From positions 7,045,485 through 7,109,484 of the forward strand of contig SDUX01000002.1 of NCBI GenBank assembly GCA_008729055.1: a stretch of DNA of 64,000 nucleotides, in the 5' to 3' direction. Each line of letters starts with the position of its first letter. The stretch's first letter is position 1. Below, piece after piece: positions 42,078 to 50,459 of the stretch. A model generated the notes under the pieces. The model did not search any database and was not told where the DNA came from. It saw only the letters and a list, made by a program, of their open reading frames with translations. The translations under genes were made by a program, and so were the position numbers. The stretch is from Pyropia haitanensis (lineage: Eukaryota > Rhodophyta > Bangiophyceae > Bangiales > Bangiaceae).

Positions 42078-44444
42078 ATGCCCCCGCCGCTGCCCGCCAC
42101 TTCACGGAGTCGAGGTGCGGTCAGCGCACCTGACGCCGCTGGCGCCCTCCCCGTGCCATGTCCCCCCAGCCAATTGGCGGTCGCGTCTGCCGGGTTGGTG
42201 GCCTTTGTGCCGGCCGTCGCATGGCCGCCGAGCCGCCCCGCCGTGGGCGCCTGGCGGCGGTGCGCCGCCGCTGCCGTCGGGAATGGCCTGCGTCTGCCCG
42301 GTCGGCGGCTGCGACCGCTCTGCCCACTCATCCCCCGCCGGTCCCAGCGGCCAGTGCTACACATGGCAATGGGCGGGGAGGGGCGCGACTCACCCTCGAC
42401 CGCCCCCCCCTCCACCCTCCCCCCGCTTGACGAAGACGGCGACGACGATGTCTTTGTGATGGAGGAGTCTTTTGAAGGCGGGGAAGAGGGCTTTGAGTCG
42501 GACGACGAGGGGAGCTCTGGGCAGCAGGTGCAGGGCGGTCTGTCCAACGTTGCTGCCACGTCCAGTGGTCCTGCATTGGTGTCGTCCTCATCTGGCGGCC
42601 GCAAATTTGGCGTCGGCGGCGTTGGGGACGTGCTCCTAGCCGCGACCCTGCTGGCCGTCTCGTACGGCCTGGTATGGACGAGCGCGCGGGTGTTTTCGGC
42701 GAGCCCCTACGCGGCGCTGACCATTTCTACCTCCCTGTCGGTGTTGCCCTGGTACGCCGCCCAGTCGCTGACGCGGATGGTCATTGGCTATGTGGTGTCC
42801 CTGCTCTTTTCCGTTGGCTATGCCTACACCGCCTACCGCGTGCCGCTGGCGGCGCAGGCGCTGATGCTGGTCATTGACGTCCTGCAGTCCATCCCGTTGC
42901 TCTCTTTTCTGCCGGCAGTAGTGTTGGGGCTCATTGCCCTCTTCCCTGGTACCCGCATGGGGGTAGAACTCGCGGCGGTGCTGCTACTCTTCACCTCCAT
43001 GGCATGGAACATGGTGCTGGGATTCTACCAGTCCCTTTGCGGCATCCCGCGAGACCTCGTCGAGGTGTCCAAGGTGCTCAAGATGAGCGCCTGGAAGCGA
43101 TTCTGGGTGCTTGAGGCACCCGCTGGCGTCATTGGCCTCGTGTGGAACAGCATCATGTCGGTGGCTGGCGGGTGGTTCTTCCTCATTTCGATTGAGAGCT
43201 TTACGCTCGGGAACCGGGACTTTCGGCTGCCGGGGCTGGGCAGTTTCCTCGCCGTCGCCGCCGAGGCCGGCGACTACCGCGCCATTGGTGCGGGCCTGGC
43301 CGTTGTCATTGCGTTGGTGGTGGCGGTGGACTTTTTGTTGTGGCGCCCGCTGATCGCGTGGTCTTCCAAGTTTAACTATGGAGGTGGGGGCGGGCAGGCG
43401 TCAGGCCGCAGCGCGGTACTCAGTGGCCTCCGCCGGTCTAGCCTGATCCGTACTGCCCGGGAGCGGTTGCTGGGGCCTGCGTGGCACTCGTTTGTTCACT
43501 TGGGCAGCGGTCGGCCCGTCCCAGACTCCCAGAGGGGGTCACCGACGCTCACGGCGACGGCGGCCACCAGTTCTGCCGCGTCTGGACCCGCGCATGTCTC
43601 GTCGTCCGCTTCGAATGGCTCGGCTGTGGCCGCCACTCTGCCACCACCCCCGGCTCGCCGTGGGTTGAGCCTCCCCCCAGGGGTAGGCACCGTGGCCACC
43701 TGGCTCGTCCGCGCCGGCTTTGTTGCCGTCGTTGCTGCCGCGGCCGTGGCGGCATCTGTTTCCCTGTTTTCGCTCTCCCTGTCCACATGGTTTACCCTCT
43801 TGACGGGAGCAGTTCTGACGTTTGCGCGGGTGCTGGCAGCGCTTGCCCTCTCCCTTGCCTGGACGGTGCCCGTCGGGGTGGCGATTGGGCGGGACCCCAA
43901 GCTAGCCGCCCGCGTCCAGCCGCTGGTGCAAATTGCCGCCTCCGTGCCTGCGACCGCGCTCTTCCCCTTCCTCCTGGTGGGGCTTGCAAAGATGGGTGGC
44001 GGCCTTGGCGTTGCGTCCATCGTGCTGATGCTGCTCGGTACCATGTGGTATGTGCTCTTCAACGTCATTGCTGGCGCACAGGCCATCCCCGGGGAGCTGT
44101 TTGAGGTGGAGGCGGTGTATGGTCAGGGCACGAGTGGGTGGCAGCGGCGGTTGAAGCGGTGGCGCACCCTGATCATGCCTGGCATCTTTCCGTACCTGAT
44201 GACGGGGGTGGTGACGGCCGTTGGGGGGGCGTGGAACGCGTCCATTGTGTCCGAGTACGTTGTGTTCCGCGGGGGGGTGATGAGCACGCGCGGCCTGGGC
44301 GCCACCATCTCAGCTGCCGCCGCCAGTGGGGAGTATGGGGTGCTGCTTGGCGGGACAGCCCTGATGGCGGGAATGGTGCTGGCCACCAACCGGCTGGTGT
44401 GGTCGCCGCTCATCCGGCTCGCCAATGACAAGTATAAGCTGTGA
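42078..44444 (+). CDS. Two-domain ABC transporter permease, NitT/TauT-like, probably plastid-targeted
   Basis: Predicted membrane subunit of a bacterial-type importer. The 788-aa product has two complete permease domains in one chain. Domain 1 (about residues 170-430) carries an EAA-like loop, EVSKVLKMSAWKRFWVLEAP. Domain 2 (about 540-780) carries its own loop, FEVEAVYGQGTSGWQRRLKR, followed by TLIMPGIFPYLMTGVVTAVG and GAWNASIVSEYVVFRGG. These sequences resemble the nitrate/sulfonate/taurine permease family. The N-terminal 95 residues are Pro/Ala/Arg-rich with few acids, ending PRRSQRPVLHMA, then an acidic linker; this suggests a chloroplast transit peptide. The start at 42078 is the first ATG of the frame. 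No ATPase or binding protein is adjacent. Substrate unknown. No introns. Confidence 0.88.
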   Translation: MPPPLPATSRSRGAVSAPDAAGALPVPCPPSQLAVASAGLVAFVPAVAWPPSRPAVGAWRRCAAAAVGNGLRLPGRRLRPLCPLIPRRSQRPVLHMAMGGEGRDSPSTAPPSTLPPLDEDGDDDVFVMEESFEGGEEGFESDDEGSSGQQVQGGLSNVAATSSGPALVSSSSGGRKFGVGGVGDVLLAATLLAVSYGLVWTSARVFSASPYAALTISTSLSVLPWYAAQSLTRMVIGYVVSLLFSVGYAYTAYRVPLAAQALMLVIDVLQSIPLLSFLPAVVLGLIALFPGTRMGVELAAVLLLFTSMAWNMVLGFYQSLCGIPRDLVEVSKVLKMSAWKRFWVLEAPAGVIGLVWNSIMSVAGGWFFLISIESFTLGNRDFRLPGLGSFLAVAAEAGDYRAIGAGLAVVIALVVAVDFLLWRPLIAWSSKFNYGGGGGQASGRSAVLSGLRRSSLIRTARERLLGPAWHSFVHLGSGRPVPDSQRGSPTLTATAATSSAASGPAHVSSSASNGSAVAATLPPPPARRGLSLPPGVGTVATWLVRAGFVAVVAAAAVAASVSLFSLSLSTWFTLLTGAVLTFARVLAALALSLAWTVPVGVAIGRDPKLAARVQPLVQIAASVPATALFPFLLVGLAKMGGGLGVASIVLMLLGTMWYVLFNVIAGAQAIPGELFEVEAVYGQGTSGWQRRLKRWRTLIMPGIFPYLMTGVVTAVGGAWNASIVSEYVVFRGGVMSTRGLGATISAAAASGEYGVLLGGTALMAGMVLATNRLVWSPLIRLANDKYKL

Positions 44445-44754
44445 GGCGCGCGGCCGTGCGGCCCGGGGTTCTGGCGAATGTGGGGGCGGCGGGCGGACGG
44501 CGCGCGCTCGTGCGCCAGGTGGTCGTTGGGTGGCCGTCGGATGGTCGTGGGAGGCCTTTGAGGGAAGGACCAGATGGTCAACTTGGCCTCTTTGGGCGCT
44601 GCCGGCACAACCACCGGACGGCACATGACCCCCTGGGTGGTGGTCGACGCGGACGTTGTGACTCGGTGGCGGGCAGCGCCTGCTACGTGTATGACTTCAT
44701 CACCGCCCGAGCTCGGCGTCTAAAAAGTAGTTTAATCCGGGCTAATCTTTTCGT
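44445..44754. other. Convergent spacer, ABC permease and RBR ligase
   Basis: 310 bp between facing stop codons; nothing further recognised. Confidence 0.6.
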
Positions 44755-45906
44755 TTAGCCAGGAGAGGCCTCCCACAACCCACATCGGCACGCTGCGCGG
44801 CCATGCTGATTCTCCCTCGTCGGCTTCAGGCTGGCGTAGGGCACCCCACAACTGAAGCAAAAGCCGGTCCCACACGCGGTGTGGCGAAGAAAGTTGCAGT
44901 CCCCAGCCACCTTGTCAATCAGCACCCCACAGCCTGGGCAGGCTCTCCACTTGCGCCGCTTGGCCAGCACGCGCAGCGCGTCAGTGGACTCACGCTCCGC
45001 TTGGTACGCCGCGCACGTGCTACGCTGGTGCCACAAACAGCAGCAGCGAACGCAAGTGTCCTTGCGACAGAGCGGGCAGGTTACCTTGTAGGCTGTGGGG
45101 TGCTCGGGTGTGCCGGGCGCACCAGTAGTGGCGCCGCCACTGCCACGGCCACCGCCGCCAAGCAGACCGCCACGGCCCAGCTCCACGCGTTGGCCCCCAC
45201 GCGCTACCGCACCCGCGCCCCCACCGTCACCGTCGTTGTAGCCACGGCCGTCACCAATGTCGAGCGCATGTCCAACGGTAAAGTCAAACGGCGTTGCGCA
45301 CGCCTCGTTGGCACAAAACGCCTGCGCGGGCATAAAGCAGGCCTCAATATGCAGGCGCGTCAGCGTCGCCTCGGTGTCGCCCGTGCCCGCCACCAGCACC
45401 GCGGCCACTTCGTAGGGCATTGGGGACCCGCAGCCGCCCGCAGCGCACACCGGGTACCGCCGCTCCGTCACGCGGGACGCCACATGGGACCGCAGGCAGG
45501 GCGTGCAAAACGCGTGGCCACAGCCACGCCCGCCGCAGGGCGTCATGGCCGTCGCGGCTACCCGCTCCAAGCATATGCCACAGGAGACCATCACGGAGCG
45601 GGCACCACGGGCTGCGGAAGAGGATTCCCCCGCGCCGCCGCTGCCGCCGCCGCCGCCACGGCCGTCGTCAGGCAAGTCCAGGCGGCGTGGCGCGGGTGCA
45701 CCGTCCACCGCCACGTGGGACAGGCCCGCTTCGGTCAGCGCAAGCGCCGTGGCAAAGTCCGCGTCTGCGGTGAAGGCGGTCAGCGTCGCAACCGCAGCTG
45801 CGTCGAGGGTGCCGGCGCCCGCCTCCTCCAGCTGCAGGCGCAAGGCCAGCTCCGCGTCATTGGCGGGGGGCGGCGCGTCGACCGGGGGTGAGAGACGCGC
45901 TGCCAT
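44755..45906 (-). CDS. RBR (RING-IBR-RING2) E3 ubiquitin ligase
   Basis: Transfers ubiquitin from an E2 through a thioester on a RING2 cysteine. The 383-aa product starts MAARLSPPVDAPPPANDAEL. RING1 reads SCGICLERVAATAMTPC then GHAFCTPCLRSHV. The IBR begins FCANEACATPFDF and resumes at VTCPLCRKDTCVRCCCLWH after an insertion of about 60 Gly-rich residues. RING2 reads WRACPGCGVLIDKVAGDC then CGTGFCFSCGVPYASL; the Cys of GDC is the expected catalytic residue. The protein is close to minimal size, with no extra targeting domain, so substrates cannot be inferred. The frame extends upstream to 46029; the internal ATG was preferred because the added 41 residues are hydrophobic and unlike the family. 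Confidence 0.88.
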   Translation of the reverse strand: MAARLSPPVDAPPPANDAELALRLQLEEAGAGTLDAAAVATLTAFTADADFATALALTEAGLSHVAVDGAPAPRRLDLPDDGRGGGGGSGGAGESSSAARGARSVMVSCGICLERVAATAMTPCGGRGCGHAFCTPCLRSHVASRVTERRYPVCAAGGCGSPMPYEVAAVLVAGTGDTEATLTRLHIEACFMPAQAFCANEACATPFDFTVGHALDIGDGRGYNDGDGGGAGAVARGGQRVELGRGGLLGGGGRGSGGATTGAPGTPEHPTAYKVTCPLCRKDTCVRCCCLWHQRSTCAAYQAERESTDALRVLAKRRKWRACPGCGVLIDKVAGDCNFLRHTACGTGFCFSCGVPYASLKPTRENQHGRAACRCGLWEASPG

Positions 45907-46192
45907 GGCGGCGGGCCGGACGGGGATGCAACGCAAGGCTAGCAATGGAGATTGTCCCAAGATGCACAGAGGTACGACAGTGAGGTAAGGCAGAGAACGG
46001 AGAAGGATGCACAGAGCTGAGACAGCCACCGAAATGGCAGAGGGGGTGCTCTCCAGGCGATCGAAGGGGCGGTACCTTGCTTAGGCATCATCGAGAGGAA
46101 GAGCCGGGGACTGCACGGGTCTGGCCTGTATCGCGGATGGTGGACTTGATCCAGCCTGACAGAACGACGGATGAACAGGCTGGTTTGACTGT

Positions 46193-46222
46193 GACCTTTA
46201 TAATTACATAAATAATTTCATC
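46193..46222 (-). promoter_or_regulatory. AT-rich patch, possible promoter element of the RBR ligase gene
   Basis: TTTATAATTACATAAATAATTT stands out sharply in a region otherwise above 60 percent G+C, about 290 bp upstream of the RBR coding start. Assignment as a promoter element rests on position and composition only. Confidence 0.3.
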
Positions 46223-47155
46223 TTGGCGCGCGAAAAAGTAGCCTCCATGGCTTCCGTGCAAACACTTGGTTGCGCGACCCCCGCGCTGCTCTCCAATTTC
46301 TATTGGACGCAATTCCCATTCCTTGGAAGCGGGTCGCGGCAGGCCGGCCGCGCCCCGCGCGTCCGCCTCTCTCTCTCGTGCGCCGCGATCTAGCCCGCTG
46401 CCAGGCCCCCATCAACTGACAGTGCGGCGCGTCGCGGCACCCACCGGCGTGGGGTCCCCCGGGGACATCCAACCCCCAGCAGCACCCCCCCGGCTACCGT
46501 GGGGGACAGCCGTTCCTCTCCCGCACGCACCCGTGCTGCGCCACGCCGCCGCGGGGTGCCCGTCGAGCCGATGACCCCCCCCCCCCCCCCCCCAAAGGGG
46601 GGAGCCCCCTGCCGCCTCACTTCTCCGCCACCACCACCGCATGATTGGGCGACACGAAAATCTCATCTGCGGTGGGGGGCGGCCGCGGCCGCCGCCGCCG
46701 TCGACGGGATCTTTGGCGGCGGGCTGCGGGCGCGCGCGCCGCACGGGCGGCGGGGGGTGGCTGGAAATTCTGGCTGGACCCCCCCCCTTCCATGGGGTTT
46801 GGAGAGGGGCGGGGGGGGGGGGGCGGGGGGGGGGGTGGCGGCTGCGGTGGCCACAACGGCAGCGCCACTGGTGACACGGCGCGGCGGCCACGACAGCGAC
46901 GACGAGCCGCCGCCCGCTTGTCGTCGTTGCGGAGGTGCGCGGGGGAGGGTCGGCCCGCAGCCGCCGCGGCGGCGGCGGCGGCGGCGGCGCCTCGGCAGCG
47001 ACAGCGACGCGGCGGCGGCGGCGGTGCGCACCTCCCCGCCGGGCGGGGCTGCGCATGGTGTGGGGTGGTGGCACCGCCGGCCGCTCCCCCCCCCCCCCCC
47101 CCCGTCCACGCGGCGGCCGGCCGCACTGGCGCCCACGGTGGGGTGCGCGCCCAAA

Positions 47156-47188
<33 letters not shown>

Positions 47189-47610
47189 TCTGCGGCGGCG
47201 GCGGCCGCCGCGGCGGAGGCGGCTCGCGCCGACCCCAACCCACCTGTGGGCGCGGGGGGTGGGATCATCCATGAAAGGGGGGGGGCGGTGGGTACGGTGC
47301 TGGTGTCGGAGGGGAGGCCGCGACGAATGGGCACAGTGTGGGGGGGGGGAGGAGGGGGGGCGCCCACGACTCGCGCCGTCGACGGCGGCGGCGGGCCGAC
47401 GGCAGAGGCGGCGGCGGCGGCACCGCTGCCGCCGCCGCCGCCGCCGCTGCGGCGCTGCCCGCCCCCTCCCTTGCGGTCGCACGCCACCCCACCTCGCGCG
47501 GGTGCGGCGGCCGCGCACGCCCGTACAGTGGTTGCCAGTTCCGTGGCCACCCCCTCCGCCAACCCCCTCCGCTCCCCGACAGCCACTCGTGCGGCTGTGG
47601 AGGGAGGGGG

Positions 47611-47684
47611 GGTGGTGAGGGCCCTCGAAAGGGGGGAGGGGAGGGGGGGTGGTGAGGGCCCTCGAAAGGGGGGAGGGGAGGGGG
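47611..47684. repeat. 37-bp direct repeat, two copies
   Basis: GGTGGTGAGGGCCCTCGAAA occurs at 47611 and again at 47648, followed in both cases by similar G-rich sequence; the period is 37 bp. Confidence 0.85.
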
Positions 47685-47763
47685 GGGGAGGGGGGGGGGT
47701 GACCGTGGTCAGCCGCCCGCATGGACACAGCGGGCCCCGCAGTGTGCCACCATCACCCCTCTC

Positions 47764-47812
<49 letters not shown>

Positions 47813-48437
47813 GCGCGCCCAGCCCTCCGCCCACCCCGTCCCCCCCCCCGTCAGCACGTTTTGCGTCGCGCGCGCGAGGGGTGAGGGCCGCGGTGCCACT
47901 GCCAGACCGCCGCCGCCGCCCCGCAGGCGTCGTTGGCGCGTGGCCACCCCCCCCCCCCTCCCCCCCCCCCCCCTCCCCCCCCCCCCGCCCCCTCGTGGCC
48001 GCGTCGCCGCGGCCTCCGCAAGCCGGCCGCCGCGTGGCTCGCCGCGCACGCCGCGCCGCCCGGCACGCCGCGCACCTTTGCGGCCGCCGCCGCGCACGCC
48101 GCGGCCGCCGCCGCGCACGCCGCGGCCGCCGCGGCCGCCGGCCGACCCGGGGCGGGCGGGGCGGGCGCCGCCGCGGCGGCCGCCGCCGCGGCGGGGCGGC
48201 CCCCGCGGCGCGCGCCACGGGGCGGCCGTCCCCCCACGCACCGTCGGCGGCGAGCGCGGTGCCGTCGGCCGGGCGCGCGCCCAGCGCGGCCGCCGCCGCG
48301 GCCGCGCACCCACCAGTCGTCGTGCCGCCGTCTGGGCCGGCCGCCGGCGTTTTCCGGCCGCCCTGGTGGCGCCCCGACCACGGCCGTCGTAGCGCGGGAG
48401 GGACGGCCCAATCGTGGCGGCCACTGCCTGCCAGGCA

Positions 48438-48503
48438 CCGCCGCCCGCCCGCCCGCCCGCCCGCCCGCCCGCCCGCCCGCCCGCCCACCCACCCACCCAC
48501 CCG
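48438..48503. repeat. (CCCG)n/(CCCA)n tetranucleotide microsatellite
   Basis: About 12 CCCG-type units followed by four CCCA units. Similar arrays in the opposite orientation occur at 54067-54090 and 55435-55480. Confidence 0.9.
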
Positions 48504-48837
48504 CCGCTGCCGCCAGCCTTGCGCTTCACCCCGTGGCGGCCGGGGCGCCGCGAGCTTGGCTCGTCCCCTGTGCAACACGGGTGCTCGTCCCGTTTCGCCG
48601 ACCGCCGCCCACCTGCAGACTCCGCTGCTGCCCGAACCCCCCCCCCCCCACCCCTCCCTCCCCGCCCTTGCGCTTTCGGTTTGCCGTCGCGGCCACCCGC
48701 TCCCGTCCCGCATCGGAAACCACTCGCTGCCTCACACCCTCTCGACGTTGGGGCTCTTCGTCACCCTCGCCTTCATCTTTCCCCACCCCCTACCCCCCCC
48801 GTTCCCCCCATCCCCCGCTCGCCAAGCGCCCTTGACC

Positions 48838-49473
48838 ATGGCGATGAGGAGAGTGCGTACGACCCTGGTCGCCGGCGTGGCCGGCGCGGGCGCGGTGGTG
48901 GCGCTGGGCTCGGCGGCCCCCGCGGCGGCGCAGGCGGGCGGCGGCGGCGGCGCGCCGCTCGTGACCGACTTTGCGGCGCTCATCGACCAGGCGCGGTGTG
49001 AGGCGCTGGCCCCGCTGCGTGCGGGGATAGTCCCGACCGCCGGCAACTCGGTGACGGGCTACGTGCTCATGGCGCCCGTGTGGCGGGCCGACACGTCCAC
49101 GTGCGCAACGTCGGTCAAGGCGTCGCTGACCAACATGCCCACCGCGGGCGCCGCGCACGGCTTCCACATCCACACGTTTGGGGATACGACCAAGGACGAT
49201 GGTACCTCCGCGGGGGGGCACTACAACCCGGAAGACGTGGACCACGGGCTGCCGACGGCGGAGGTGCGGCACGTGGGGGACCTGGGAAACATTGAGGTGG
49301 GCGACGACCAGACCGCCGAGTACGACCAGACGAGCGAGCTCATCTCGCTGCCGCACGTTGTAGGCCGGTCGGTCGTGATCCACGCCGACCCGGATGACGG
49401 GGGGCAGCCGACGGGCAACGCGGGCAAGCGGCTCGCGCAGGGGGTGCTCGGGTACATGGAGACGGAAGGGTGA
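48838..49473 (+). CDS. Secreted Cu/Zn superoxide dismutase lacking the canonical disulfide cysteines
   Basis: Dismutes superoxide to oxygen and hydrogen peroxide. The 211-aa product starts MAMRRVRTTLVAGVAGAG, a signal peptide with likely cleavage near APAAAQA (about residue 33), so it should enter the secretory pathway. All metal ligands are present: His110, His112, His128 and His182 for copper; His128, His136, His145 and Asp148 for zinc (motifs HGFHIHTFGD, GGHYNP, RHVGDLGN, VVIHADPDDGGQPTGNAGKR). The guiding Arg is Arg198. The two cysteines that form the usual intrasubunit disulfide are replaced: the first falls in TKDDGTSAGGH with no Cys, the second is Gln201 in RLAQGVLGY. The only cysteines in the mature part are Cys54 and Cys89. 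No introns. Confidence 0.92.
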   Translation: MAMRRVRTTLVAGVAGAGAVVALGSAAPAAAQAGGGGGAPLVTDFAALIDQARCEALAPLRAGIVPTAGNSVTGYVLMAPVWRADTSTCATSVKASLTNMPTAGAAHGFHIHTFGDTTKDDGTSAGGHYNPEDVDHGLPTAEVRHVGDLGNIEVGDDQTAEYDQTSELISLPHVVGRSVVIHADPDDGGQPTGNAGKRLAQGVLGYMETEG

Positions 49474-50459
49474 GGGCGGCGTGGCGGGGGGCGGCGTTTC
49501 TTGGTCGGTGACCTGGTGTCGGAGTTAGTGCGCGGCTGGTCGGGGTCTGGGGGAGGGGGTACTGCTGATTGGAGCAGGTTGGTCTGGGAAGGACGGGGAA
49601 GGAGATGGGCAGGGGGTCGAGTGCCCAGTCGCGTCTACTCCAAGTCGTGTGCGCTCGCCTGGGTGAGACCACCATCCGGGGAGGGAATCTATCCTTGGCG
49701 CATGGACGGTAACGGTGCGCCCCACGCTCTGTCACCAGAAGAGACTAGGCTGGCACCATGGCTCTGGGACTGGTGGTGCCTGGGGCTGTACCGGTCGCTC
49801 CTGAATGTGCGCTGAGGGGCGTGGCTTCGTTGTCTCGGTACAATACATTATTATTTGTCGTGTGTGTGTTTGTGAGAGTGCGTGTGTGTGCGTGTGTATG
49901 ATTGTGTGTTTGTCTCTCTCTGCGTGCATGGGCTGTGCAGCGTGTCCCCTCCGTGTTTTTCGCGGACACGCTTTCGCCCACACCGCTTTGCCACTGCACC
50001 CGCGCTGTCGTCGGCCGGTCGGTCCAACGGGGCGCCCAGACGCAGATACTGCCCTCCGCCGCCTGCCGCCGCGCCCGGCAGCAAAGTAGAACGGCGTCGC
50101 TGAAAGAGGGACTGTCACTGCGGTCTGCAGTAGTGCCCCAACGCAGGTACCCAAGCGCACGCTCCCTAATTTTTCCAACGGACCACGCCCCCACGGGCAC
50201 GCGGCACAGCGCGTGACAGGCAGCAACGGAGTAAGAATAACTGGCATGGGAACGGCCCCACATAAATGTCGGCGGCCACGTGACGCTCCCCTAGCCAACG
50301 CACTGCCCCGCTTTCACCCCCTCCCCTCTGCCCCCCCCGCTTTTCCGCACCCCGTACCCCCTCCCCAGGCCAGCCCGCTCCTCACCCCACCCGCAGCCAC
50401 AGCCCCATCCCCCCGCCCCTGCATCCCCATCCCCCACCCCCCCCCCCCCCAGCCCACCC
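49474..50459. other. Convergent spacer between SOD and kinase genes
   Basis: About 990 bp between facing stops. It contains an imperfect (GT)n stretch at about 49857-49917 and C runs just before the kinase stop. No further gene supported. Confidence 0.55.
49857..49917. repeat. Imperfect (GT)n microsatellite
   Basis: Runs of GT dinucleotide interrupted by TT, GA and AT over about 60 bp. Confidence 0.8.

Larger units (their letters stand above)
45907..48837. other. Divergent intergenic region, RBR ligase and SOD
   Basis: An AT-rich patch at about 46193-46222 (TTTATAATTACATAAATAATTT) lies roughly 290 bp upstream of the RBR start and is a plausible promoter element. From 46500 to 48800 the DNA is C/G simple sequence: G runs near 46809-46835, (CCG)n at 47767-47812, a 37-bp duplicated unit near 47611-47684, and a CCCG/CCCA tetranucleotide array at 48438-48503. 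No gene supported. Confidence 0.55.
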
